A DNA stretch of 35,738 nt from Nocardioidaceae bacterium (GTDB lineage: Bacteria > Actinomycetota > Actinomycetes > Propionibacteriales > Nocardioidaceae): NCBI GenBank assembly GCA_025934895.1, contig JAICWH010000021.1, positions 1 through 35,738 of the forward strand, given 5' to 3'. Made by a program: the position numbers and the translations under genes. Shown here piece after piece: positions 7,152 to 16,400 of this stretch (positions are counted from its first letter, which is position 1; every line of letters starts with the position of its first letter). The notes under the pieces are model-generated. The model ran no database searches and had not been told where the DNA came from. It saw nothing but the letters and a program-made list of their open reading frames with translations.

Positions 7152-9653
7152 TCAGCGCAGGTCGCGCACATAGGTGGTGACCGACCGGGCGTCGGCCATC
7201 CGCCGCTCCCAGGTGGCGCCGAGCGCGACGAGCACTGCCCCGGCAGCGGCGATGAGCACCCAGCGCGGGACCGCGTCCCCGACGTACGGCGCCGCCAGCC
7301 GCAGCAGCAGCACCCCGCCGGCTGCCGCACCCAGCGCGAGCGGCGCCGTCCAGCCCAGCCGGGCACCCACCAGCACCATGGCCAGGCAGCCCAGGCCGAG
7401 CAGCAGCGGCCGCAGGCCGACGGGGTCGACGAGTGCCCACAGCAGGGTGGGGACGAGCGCGAGGGACAGGCCGGGCGCCAGGGCGGCCATCGTGCCCACC
7501 GACCGGTCCCGCCGCAGGCGGTCCAGACCCGCCAGCACCAGTAGCGCCGCCGACGGCAGCGTGTAGGCCTCGGGCGAGGAGACACCGAGGTCCCACAGTC
7601 GCACCCAGCTGGCCGCGGCGAGCAGCGCGCCACCGGCCCACGCCAGCTCTCTCCGGTCGCGCCGCAACGACATGGTGCTGACCACGGCGCCGGACACCGT
7701 CAGGTACACCGCCGTCCACACCTCAGCCTCACCCGCCGGCGCCTGCTGCACGCCTGCCAGACCCAGCGCCAGGGCCGCGACCACGGCGCCCCCCTCGAGA
7801 CCGGTGAGCGGAAGGGTGCTGTCCGCGCAGGCCCAGCGCGCCCGGGTGTACGGCGTGAGCAGCACCAGCCCGCCAAGTGCCAGCAGCCCGATCAGGGTCG
7901 CCCAGACCGGGGCCGCGCCGGCGACGGCGGTCCACGACCAGGACGCGCCGACCACGGTGCCGGCCAGTGCCACACCCCCCGCGGCGGCGACCTCCGGCAC
8001 CCGTGCCCGCACCAGCACCACGCTGGCCAAGCTCGCGGCCGCGCAGAGCAGCACCGCGCTCAGCCGGTCGGCGTGCAGCGACACACCCACGGCCACGGCG
8101 ACGGAGACCGCTGCCGGCAGCAGGGTCAGGGTCGATGCGGTCGCCAGCCACCACGTCGTGAAGGCGCCCGCCAGGGCCACCAGCATGCCCAGGACGAGCC
8201 ACAACGGCACCGGGTAGAGCGTCACCGCGGCGACCACGGACCCCCCCAGGACCGCGGCCCCCACCCGCAGGTCGGCGACCCCGGCAGCACCCCGGCCGAC
8301 CCTCACCCAGGCCCGGGCCAGCACCCAGCCGGTGCCGGCGAGGGCGAGCACGCACAGCGGCAGCAGCCACCCCGCTGGCTGGCGGGCCGGCACGTCCGCG
8401 ACCAACGCGGGCAGCCCGTCACCCGCCGAGCCGGTCCACACCGGACCGGAGGCGTCCACGAGCCGCCCGCCGGCCTCCGCGACCAGCAGGACCGTCACCC
8501 CCAGGACGCCGGTGGCGCCCACCCCCTGGGTGGCCGCGTTCACGAGACCCCAGGGCCGCGGAAGGACCGCGGACGCGACCCCGGTCACGGCAAGCAGGCC
8601 GATCGCGACCAGCGTCAGAGAGGTCGCCTGCAGGCGGGCTGCCGGTGCCAGCAGCGCGACCGTCAGCAGCAGGTGGGTGACCGCCAGCGCCGCCACCCGA
8701 GCCGGGACGAGCGCCCGCCATGGCGCCGCGCAGAGCGCCGCCAGCGCCGCGGCCGCGAGCAGCGGCCAGACCTCCCGATCGACCCACAGCGCGTGCCAGC
8801 CGTGGTCGTCGTCGAAGGCTCGGCCCAGCGCGTAGCCGGTCAGCGACAGCCAGGACGCCGCGGCCACGGCCCACGACCCGATCGCCGCGACGGCCATCCG
8901 TAGCCGACGGGCGGCGAGGCCGAGCGCCGCCGGAAGCAGTGTGGCGAGCACGAGCGCGGGCGCCACCGGGAGTCGGTCCACGCTGGCGACCCCGAGAGTG
9001 CCGAGCCCCGCGCCGATGGCCGCGACCAGCTCGGCGCAGGACAGCGTCGCGACCGCCGTACGACGGGCCGCGACTGCGCCGCCGGAGCCGGTCAGCACCA
9101 GGACCGCACCCAGCAGCCCCAGGAGGTCGGCGCTCGACGGGTCGCCGAACCAGCCGGCTCGGTCCGCGCCGAGCACGTCCAGGGTGAGCAGGCCGTAGGC
9201 GACCAGCGCCAGGGCCTGGGTCCCGGCCCCGAGCCCGCGACGTGCCATCGCGGCCGCGAGGCCACCGGCGACGAGCGTGAAGCCGACCAGCGTCGCGGTC
9301 CGGCCGCCGACGCCGAGCACCGACCAGGTGACGGCGAGGAAGACCAGTGCAGCGACCAGCAGGCAGCCCGCGCCCAGCGCAAGCAGGATCTGCGGGGCCG
9401 ACGTGACACGCAGCGTGCGGCGGGCCGGCACCCGCGGCGAGGCGGGGTACGGCCCAGAAGCGGACCCCGCAGCCACCGGTGCCGGAGCCGCCCGCAGCGA
9501 GATCAGCAGCTCGTCGGCCAGGGTGAGCGTCGTGAACAGCCGCTGAGCCGTCTCACCGCGCAGTGGCAGAGCGCAGGCCGGGCAGGCGACGACACCCGGG
9601 GGGATCGGGGAGCGGCAGTCCGGGCAGCGTCCCGGATCGGCGTAGCGGGTCAT
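7152..9653 (-). CDS. Polytopic membrane protein with N-terminal zinc ribbon (SCO7613 C-terminal-domain type)
   Basis: An 833-residue protein with a small N-terminal zinc ribbon, CPDCRSPIPPGVVACPAC (about residues 9-26), a soluble linker to about residue 85, then a long run of hydrophobic Ala/Leu/Val-rich segments to the C-terminus that would make some 20 or more membrane helices. This matches large uncharacterised actinobacterial membrane proteins sharing the SCO7613 C-terminal region. No transporter signature or catalytic motif is apparent and function is unknown. ATG at 9653 is preferred (GGTGGG just upstream); a GTG at 9674 would add seven residues. It lies 70 bp downstream of the desaturase gene on the same strand and could be read through from it. 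Confidence 0.75.
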   Translation of the reverse strand: MTRYADPGRCPDCRSPIPPGVVACPACALPLRGETAQRLFTTLTLADELLISLRAAPAPVAAGSASGPYPASPRVPARRTLRVTSAPQILLALGAGCLLVAALVFLAVTWSVLGVGGRTATLVGFTLVAGGLAAAMARRGLGAGTQALALVAYGLLTLDVLGADRAGWFGDPSSADLLGLLGAVLVLTGSGGAVAARRTAVATLSCAELVAAIGAGLGTLGVASVDRLPVAPALVLATLLPAALGLAARRLRMAVAAIGSWAVAAASWLSLTGYALGRAFDDDHGWHALWVDREVWPLLAAAALAALCAAPWRALVPARVAALAVTHLLLTVALLAPAARLQATSLTLVAIGLLAVTGVASAVLPRPWGLVNAATQGVGATGVLGVTVLLVAEAGGRLVDASGPVWTGSAGDGLPALVADVPARQPAGWLLPLCVLALAGTGWVLARAWVRVGRGAAGVADLRVGAAVLGGSVVAAVTLYPVPLWLVLGMLVALAGAFTTWWLATASTLTLLPAAVSVAVAVGVSLHADRLSAVLLCAAASLASVVLVRARVPEVAAAGGVALAGTVVGASWSWTAVAGAAPVWATLIGLLALGGLVLLTPYTRARWACADSTLPLTGLEGGAVVAALALGLAGVQQAPAGEAEVWTAVYLTVSGAVVSTMSLRRDRRELAWAGGALLAAASWVRLWDLGVSSPEAYTLPSAALLVLAGLDRLRRDRSVGTMAALAPGLSLALVPTLLWALVDPVGLRPLLLGLGCLAMVLVGARLGWTAPLALGAAAGGVLLLRLAAPYVGDAVPRWVLIAAAGAVLVALGATWERRMADARSVTTYVRDLR

Positions 9654-9698
9654 CCCACCATCAAGCCACCGCACGATCCGCCCCGGGAGCGTTCGCGG

Positions 9699-9715
9699 AC
9701 TCAGTGAGGCTGAGT
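9699..9715 (-). terminator. Weak hairpin after the desaturase gene
   Basis: ACTCAG (9699-9704) and CTGAGT (9710-9715) form a 6-bp stem with a 5-nt loop, 8 bp beyond the desaturase stop. It has no T-tract, so it may be an attenuator or a weak terminator. Confidence 0.3.
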
Positions 9716-9723
9716 ACCCGGGC

Positions 9724-10887
9724 TCAGGCCGCCTGCGCCTCGTCCTCGCGCCGTGCCGGCCGCACCAGCTCGAGCACCTTCGCGTGCGCCGTCGAACCGA
9801 AGTCGTTCGGCAGCGACAGCCGGAAGACCTTCTTCCAGGCCGACCCGACCTGGTGCGGCAGCGAGCCGGTCACGTAGGTCAGGCCGTACTTCTCGAACAG
9901 CGCCCGGACCTGGGGCGCTATCTCCTGGTAGCGGTTGCTCGGCAGGTCGGGGAACAGGTGGTGCTCGACCTGGAACGACAGGTTCCCGGTCATGAAGTGC
10001 ATCGCCCTGGTGCCGGTGATGTTGGCCGAGCCGAGCATCTGGCGCAGGTACCACTCGCCGCGGGTCTCGCCGTTGATGGACCGCCGCTCGAAGGTCTCGA
10101 CGCCCTCGGGGAAGTGGCCGCACATGATCACCGAGTGGGTCCACAGGTTGCGGACCAGGTTCGCGGTGGCGTTGGCGGTCAGCGTGTGCAGGAACGACGG
10201 CCCGGACAGGATCGGGTGCGCCAGGTAGTCCTTGGTCACCTGCCCGCGGATCTTGCGCAGCACCTGACGGGCGCGGGCCTTGAACTCGGGGCTGGACCGG
10301 CGCTTCCTGGTCGCCAGGTTCTTGCCGAGCTCCAGGTCGTAGGCGGCGATGCCGTACTCGAAGAAGCAGGCGTTCAGGAAGTTCCACAGCGGCTGCGCGA
10401 GGTAGAGCGGCACCCAGCGCTGGTCCTCGTCGACGCGCATGATGCCGTAGCCGAGGTCGTTGTCCTTGCCGACGACGTTCGTGTAGGTGTGGTGCAGCTC
10501 GTTGTGCGAGTGCTTCCACTGCTCGGAGGGCGAGGCGTTGTCCCACTCCCACGTGGTCGAGTGGATCTTCGGGTCGCGCATCCAGTCCCACTGACCGTGC
10601 ATGACGTTGTGCCCGACCTCCATGTTCTCGATGATCTTGGCGAGCGCGAGACCGGCGGTGCCGAGTATCCAGGCCGGCGGGAAGATCGAGACGAGCAGCA
10701 CCGCCCGGCTGCCGAGCTCCAGTTTGCGCTGGACCGAGATCACCCTGCGGATGTACGCCGCGTCGCGCTCCCCGCGGGTCGCCACGACCGAGGCGCGGAT
10801 GGCGTCGAGCTCCTCGCCGAGCCGCTCGACGTCCTCCGACGTCAGGTGGGCGGTGGGGTCGTGGTCCTTCTTCTGCATGACGGTCAT
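9724..10887 (-). CDS. Membrane fatty acyl-CoA desaturase (DesA3-like)
   Basis: A 387-residue di-iron desaturase inserting a double bond into acyl-CoA or lipid acyl chains at the membrane. The three histidine clusters are all present: HNVMH (93-97), HSHNELHH (126-133) and QVEHH (about 306-310). Hydrophobic segments around 62-86 precede the first box, and an N-terminal charged segment of about 55 residues lies in the cytoplasm. It resembles mycobacterial DesA3 (Rv3229c), which works with the reductase Rv3230c; here the reductase gene lies directly upstream with a 36-bp gap, the same pairing. An alternative ATG lies at codon 4. Regioselectivity cannot be read from sequence. Confidence 0.93.
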   Translation of the reverse strand: MTVMQKKDHDPTAHLTSEDVERLGEELDAIRASVVATRGERDAAYIRRVISVQRKLELGSRAVLLVSIFPPAWILGTAGLALAKIIENMEVGHNVMHGQWDWMRDPKIHSTTWEWDNASPSEQWKHSHNELHHTYTNVVGKDNDLGYGIMRVDEDQRWVPLYLAQPLWNFLNACFFEYGIAAYDLELGKNLATRKRRSSPEFKARARQVLRKIRGQVTKDYLAHPILSGPSFLHTLTANATANLVRNLWTHSVIMCGHFPEGVETFERRSINGETRGEWYLRQMLGSANITGTRAMHFMTGNLSFQVEHHLFPDLPSNRYQEIAPQVRALFEKYGLTYVTGSLPHQVGSAWKKVFRLSLPNDFGSTAHAKVLELVRPARREDEAQAA

Positions 10888-10923
10888 GGGTTCTCCTTCG
10901 TCGGATGGTGCGGCTGAGCGGTG

Positions 10924-12039
10924 TCAGTGGTCGATGTCGCAGGCGCCGGCGGCGGCCGAGACGCAGGTCTGGATCTTCACGTCGTCACCGGGTGCGGCGG
11001 TGGTGAGGTCCCCGGTCCGCAGGTCCCGCACGGCACCCGACCGCATCGGCAGCACGCAGCCGTAGCAGATGCCCATCCGGCAGCCGGAGGGCATCAGCAG
11101 GCCGGCGTCCTCGGCGGCGGTGAGGATCGGCGTGCCACCGTCGGCCTCGATGCTGGTGCCGTTCCTGAACCTGACCGTGCCGCCCTCGCCGGTCACCACC
11201 GTGGCCACCCGGAACTGCTCGGTGAGGAGCGGCAGGCCGCGCTCCTCGTGGTGCGCCTGCACGGCGTCGAGCAGGCCCGCTGGACCGCAGGCGAACGTGG
11301 TGCGCTCCTCCAGGTCCGGGACCAGGTCGCCCAGGTCGCTGACGTCCAGGACGCCGTGCACGTCGTCGTAGCGCGCGACCAGGCGCACCAGGCCGGCGCG
11401 GTCGAGGTCACGGAGGTTGGAGAGGAAGATCGAGGCCGGCTCGCTCGGCGCCACGTGCACGACCGTGATGTCGTAGCCGGCGCTTCGAGGCATCCGGACC
11501 ACTCCGTCGTCGGCGACCGGGAACAGGTTGCGAAGCATCCCGATGACCGGCGTGATCCCGGAGCCGGCCGTCACGAACAGCAACTTGGTGCCCTTCGCGG
11601 GGAGGACGAACTCGCCGGCCGCCTGCTCGAGGTGGACGAGCGTCCCCGACTGCGCCCACCGGACCAGGTGGTTGGACACCTTGCCCCCCGGCACCGCCTT
11701 GACCGTGATGGAGATGCGGCCGTCGGCGCGGGGACCGTGGGTCAGGGAGTAGGCGCGCCACTGCCGGACGCCGTCGACGTCCACACCGATCCGAACGTAC
11801 TGGCCCGGGACGTGTCCGGCCCAGTCCGCACCCGGACGGATCACGATGGTCGCGGCGTCGGCCGTCTCCGGGACCACCTCCTCGATGCGTCCGCGCAGGT
11901 CGGCCCCGGACCGCAGCGGGTGGAAGAGGTCGAGGTAGTCCGCCGGCAGCAGCGGCGTTGTCACCTTCTCCGCGAGCCGGGTGACGCGGTGGCGCAGCGG
12001 GCTCCGCGGGGGGCGGGTGGCGGGCACGTCGGTGGTCAT
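10924..12039 (-). CDS. Ferredoxin reductase-type electron donor for the desaturase
   Basis: A 371-residue flavin/iron-sulfur oxidoreductase that passes electrons from NAD(P)H through FAD and a 2Fe-2S centre to the desaturase. Order: FAD domain with RAYSLTHG (about 97-104), NAD(P) domain with FVTAGSGITP (about 155-165) and FACGPAG, then a plant-type ferredoxin domain with cluster ligands C320, C325, C328 and C359. The ATG at 12039 follows GGGAG closely. It is first in a minus-strand operon with the desaturase and divergent from the PucR-type regulator (85 bp apart). It matches the Rv3230c class by domain order. Confidence 0.92.
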   Translation of the reverse strand: MTTDVPATRPPRSPLRHRVTRLAEKVTTPLLPADYLDLFHPLRSGADLRGRIEEVVPETADAATIVIRPGADWAGHVPGQYVRIGVDVDGVRQWRAYSLTHGPRADGRISITVKAVPGGKVSNHLVRWAQSGTLVHLEQAAGEFVLPAKGTKLLFVTAGSGITPVIGMLRNLFPVADDGVVRMPRSAGYDITVVHVAPSEPASIFLSNLRDLDRAGLVRLVARYDDVHGVLDVSDLGDLVPDLEERTTFACGPAGLLDAVQAHHEERGLPLLTEQFRVATVVTGEGGTVRFRNGTSIEADGGTPILTAAEDAGLLMPSGCRMGICYGCVLPMRSGAVRDLRTGDLTTAAPGDDVKIQTCVSAAAGACDIDH

Positions 12040-12050
12040 GCTCCCATGAT

Positions 12051-12063
12051 CTCCGGTCCGGAG
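12051..12063. promoter_or_regulatory. Perfect 6-1-6 palindrome in divergent promoter region
   Basis: CTCCGG-T-CCGGAG is a perfect inverted repeat 11 bp upstream of the reductase start and about 60 bp upstream of the PucR-type regulator start. It is a candidate operator for control of the desaturase operon by the adjacent regulator. This is inferred only from symmetry and position; GC-rich DNA yields such palindromes by chance at a moderate rate. Confidence 0.4.
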
Positions 12064-12124
12064 GCTAAACTGATGACCCGCAGACGTGAACTTCGCTGCC
12101 ATAGTTGTTCGTGGAGGACAAGCC

Positions 12125-13405
12125 GTGCCCGATGATGTGGCGAGTCCCACGGCGGCCCGGCTTTCCGGGCTCGAGATCGACGACCGCGTGGTCCGGGCGC
12201 TGCGCGAGCAGCTGCCGTCGGTCGCCGCGCAGACCGTCGCGGCGGTGGTGCACGGGGTGCCCAGCTACACCGGCGCCCTGAGCGGCTCGATGGCCGACAA
12301 GATCGAGGCCGCGGTGCAGATGGCCCTCGCCGGCTTCCTGAAGCTGGCGTCGGGCAGTCGCGGGTCCGACCCGAGCACCCCGCTGGGACCGACCCGGGAG
12401 GGCGCCTACGCCCTGGGCCGCGGTGAGGCGCGCAGCGGGCGGTCGATGGACGCGCTGCTGGCCGCCTACCGGGTCGGGGCCCGGGTCGCCTGGCGCGAGC
12501 TGGCGGCAGCGGCGGGCTCGGCCGGCGTGGGAGCGGGCACCATGGCGCAGTTCGCCGAGCTGGTGTTCGCCTACATCGACGAGCTCTCCGCGGCCAGCGT
12601 GGCCGGGCACAGCGACGAGCTGTCCACCAGCGGCCGGGTCCGGCAGCGCTACCTTGAGCGGCTCGGTCAGCACCTGCTCTCGGGGGCCAGCGCCGACGTC
12701 CTGGCCGCGAGCGCGGAGCGGGCCGACTGGTCGCCGCCGCGGACGCTGACGGCGGTGCTGCTGCCGGCAGTCCAAGTCCGGGGTGCCCTCTCGATGCTGG
12801 GCCAGCGGACGCTCCAGCTCGGCGAGGACCTTCCCGGCCTGGACGCCGAGGCGGCTGAGCAGCTCTCCCTCCTGCTCGTCCCGGACATGGACGGCCGGGA
12901 GCGGAGCCGGCTGATGCGGGTCCTGGTGGGCCGCTCGGCGGTCGTCGGCCCGTCGCGGCCGTGGACGCAGGTGCGGACGTCGTACCTGCGCGCGGTGCGG
13001 ACCATGGCACTGCCTCACGTCGCGGGCGCTCCGGCCGAAGGGCGGCCACTCGACAGCGAGCAGCACCTCGCCGACCTGGTCCTCGGCGCCGACCCGGACG
13101 CGCTCGCCGACCTGCGGGCGGCGATCCTCGCCCCGCTGGACGGGCTGCGGCCGGGGACCGCCCTCCGGCTCGCGGAGACGCTGCGCTCCTGGCTGCTGCA
13201 CCAGGGCCGGCGGGAGGCGGTCGCGGCGGACCTGCACGTGCACGCCCAGACGGTGCGCTACCGGATGGGCCAGGTCCGCGACCTGTACGGCGCCCGGCTC
13301 GACGACCCGCGCACCGTCCTCGAGCTGGTGCTGGCCCTGCAGGGGGCGACGTCCGGCTCGGGCGCTTCGCCGGAGGCTCTCACCGTGGTCGGCGCGACGA
13401 CCTAG
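12125..13405 (+). CDS. PucR family helix-turn-helix transcriptional regulator
   Basis: A 426-residue regulator. The N-terminal two thirds is an all-helical sensory region, with an RGEARSGRSMDALLAAYRVG segment typical of actinobacterial PucR-like regulators. The C-terminal PucR HTH (about 355-412) contains VAADLHVHAQTVRYRMGQV and a following LDDPRTVLELVLAL helix. GTG at 12125 is chosen because GGAGG lies 7 bp before it; a GTG at 12086 lacks a site. Regulators of this class include FasR, which controls fatty-acid genes in Streptomyces, and divergence from the desaturase operon here suggests control of membrane unsaturation. That is inference from context. Confidence 0.88.
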   Translation: MPDDVASPTAARLSGLEIDDRVVRALREQLPSVAAQTVAAVVHGVPSYTGALSGSMADKIEAAVQMALAGFLKLASGSRGSDPSTPLGPTREGAYALGRGEARSGRSMDALLAAYRVGARVAWRELAAAAGSAGVGAGTMAQFAELVFAYIDELSAASVAGHSDELSTSGRVRQRYLERLGQHLLSGASADVLAASAERADWSPPRTLTAVLLPAVQVRGALSMLGQRTLQLGEDLPGLDAEAAEQLSLLLVPDMDGRERSRLMRVLVGRSAVVGPSRPWTQVRTSYLRAVRTMALPHVAGAPAEGRPLDSEQHLADLVLGADPDALADLRAAILAPLDGLRPGTALRLAETLRSWLLHQGRREAVAADLHVHAQTVRYRMGQVRDLYGARLDDPRTVLELVLALQGATSGSGASPEALTVVGATT

Positions 13406-13478
13406 ACTTCGGGCCGGTGCTCCCTGTGCTCGAGCGGGGACCTGGTTGGCTCGACCCCGGACCAGAAGGCGGCAGTGC

Positions 13479-16400
13479 GTGCAGAGGATGTTCGAGCGCA
13501 CCGGTGAGCTCGGCCGCGCCCTGCGTGCCGTGGACTGGGCGGCCACGCCGCTGGGCCCGCCGGAGGACTGGCCCCGGAGCCTCGAGTCCGTGGTCCGGCT
13601 GATGCTCACCTCGCGCTTCTCCATGTGGATGGCGTGGGGACCCGAGCTCACCTTCTTCTGCAACGACGCCTACCGTCGCGACACTCTCGGCAAGAAGTAC
13701 CCCTGGGCGCTGGGCAAACCGGCTGCGGTCGTGTGGTCGGAGATCTGGGAGGACATCGGGCCGCGGATCGAGGCGGTGCTGCGCGACGGGGTGGCGACCT
13801 GGGACGAGTCACTCCTGCTGTTCCTGGAGCGCAGCGGCTACACCGAGGAGACCTACCACACCTTCTCCTACAGCCCGGTCTTCGACGACGAGGGCCAGGT
13901 GGAGGGAATCCTGTGCGTGGTGAAGGAGGACACCGAGGAGGTGGTCTCCCGCCGGCGCATGCAGACCCTGCGCGACCTCGGGTCGGGCCATGCGTCGAAC
14001 CTCACCGAGAGCGAGACGATCGCGGCGGCCTGCCGCGAGCTCGAGGACAGCGCGCACGACCTGCCGTTCTCGCTGGTCTATCTCGTCGACGACGACGAGT
14101 CGAGTGTCCGGCTGGCCGGCTCCGTCGGCTTCAAGGGCCCGCACCCGGCCGCACCCACCCAGATGTCACTGGCGGGTCCCGAGCCCTCGGGGTGGCCCGT
14201 CGCGGAGGTGATGCGGGGACGGACCGTGCACGTGGAGGACCTCGACGCCCGGTTCACGGACCTGCCCACGGGCGGCTGGGACGTGAGCCCGGCCGGCGCC
14301 CTCGTCGTACCCCTCGCCGCCAGCACCGACGTCCGCCCCTACGGCTTCCAGGTCTTCGGGCTGAACCGCTACCGGCCCTTCGACGACGGTTACCTCGACT
14401 TCTGTGGGCTGGTCGCCGGCCGACTGGCCTCCAGCCTCACCGACGCACGTGCCTACGAGTTCGAGAAGGCGCGCGCGGAGACGCTCGCCGAGCTCGACCA
14501 GGCCAAGACGGACTTCTTCACCAACGTCAGCCACGAGTTCCGCACCCCGCTCACGCTGCTGCTCGGTCCTGCCGAGGACGCCGTCACCGACGAGGCCGAG
14601 CCGCTCGTCGGGCGCCAGCGGGCCCGGCTGGAGGTGATCCTGCGCAACGGTCAGCGGCTGCTCAAGCTGGTCAACACGCTGCTCGACTTCTCCCGGCTGG
14701 AGTCCGGCCGGGTCGAGGCGCGCTTCGAGCCGGTCGACCTGGCGCGCTACACCCGCGAGCTGGCGAGCATGTTCGCCTCGGCCGCCGACCGGCTGGGGCT
14801 GAGCCTCACGGTCGAGTGCCCGCCCCTGTCGCAGCCGGTCTACGTCGACCGCGAGCTGTGGGCCAAGGCGGTCCTCAACCTGCTCTCGAACGCCCTGAAG
14901 TTCACCTTCGAGGGAGGCGTCACGGTGCGTCTGTCGGCGAGCGACGACGGCGCGCAGATCGACGTCAGCGACACCGGCATCGGCATCCCCGAGGCCGAGC
15001 TGCCGCACCTGTTCGAGCGGTTCCACCGGGTCAGCGGGGCCCCCTCGCGCACCCACGAGGGGTCCGGCATCGGGCTGGCGCTGGTCGCCGAGCTCACCGC
15101 CCTGCACGGCGGAGTGGTGAGCGCGCACAGCGTGCCGGGCACGGGCAGCACATTCTCGGTCCGGGTGCCCTTCGGCCGCGACCACCTGCCGCCCGACCAG
15201 GTGACCGAGCCGGGGCAGGTGCGCACCTCCACCGTCGCCGAGGTGGCCGAGGGGTTCCTCGCCGAGACCGCCCAGTGGGCCGAGACCCAGACCTCGCAGG
15301 TGCGCCGCGTCCCTGTGGCGGCCGCCGAGCGCAACCGGCCCCGGGTGCTGGTGGTCGACGACAACGCCGACATCCGGGAGTACGTCGCAGGGCTGCTCGC
15401 CGAGGACTACCAGGTCACCACCGCCGTCGACGGCGTGGACGGGCTGGCGCTGGCGCGCGAGCTCCCGCCCGACCTGGTGCTCACCGACGTGATGATGCCG
15501 CGGATGGACGGCTTCGAGCTGCTCGCGGCGCTGCAGGCCGACCCGATCACCATCGGTGTCCCGGTGGTGATGCTCTCGGCCCGGGCCGGCGAGGAGGGCA
15601 CCCTGCAGGGCCTGGACGCCGGCGCGGACGACTACCTCGTCAAGCCGTTCACCGCCCGGGAGCTGCGGGCCCGGGTGCGGGCCAACCTGGAGCTCGACCG
15701 GGCCCGGCGCACCCGGCGTCAGCTCGAGCGGAGCCGGTCGCTGCTCGACCAGGCCCAGCGGCTGGCCCGGGTGGGCAGCTGGGAGATCGACCTGAGGACC
15801 GGGCGGGTGGACGCCTCCGAGGAGTTCCTGCGGATCGTGGGACGCTCCGCCGACGAGGTCGCCGCGATGACCTTCGCCGACGTCGTCGCCCACCTCATCC
15901 ACCCCGACGACCAGGCGATGGTCCAGCAGTCCCTGGTGAACGCGGACGCCAACGGCCTGCACTACGAGACCCGGGTGGTCCGGCCGTCCGGGGAGACCGT
16001 CCTGGTCTCGGTGTTCGGTGAGGTGGTGCTCGACGAGCACGGCGAGCGGGAGCTGGTCCGCGGGTCCGTGCAGGACATCACCGAGCGCCGGGCGGCCGAG
16101 GCGGCGTTGGCGATGGCGGCCGCGAACGCGGAGGCCGCCGCCCGCGAGCACTCGATCGCCGACCAGCTGCAACGCAGCCTGCTGCCGCAGAAGGCGTTCG
16201 ACCTCGAGCACCTCGAGGTCGCCACCTACTACCGCGCCGGTGTCGAGGGCACCCAGGTGGGCGGTGACTGGTACGACGTGATCGAGCTCGGCGGTGGACG
16301 CACCGCGCTGGTCGTCGGTGACGTGATGGGCCGCGGCGTGCGGGCCGCCGCGGTGATGGGCCAGCTGCGGGCCGCCGTGCGCGCCTACGCCCGTCTCGAC

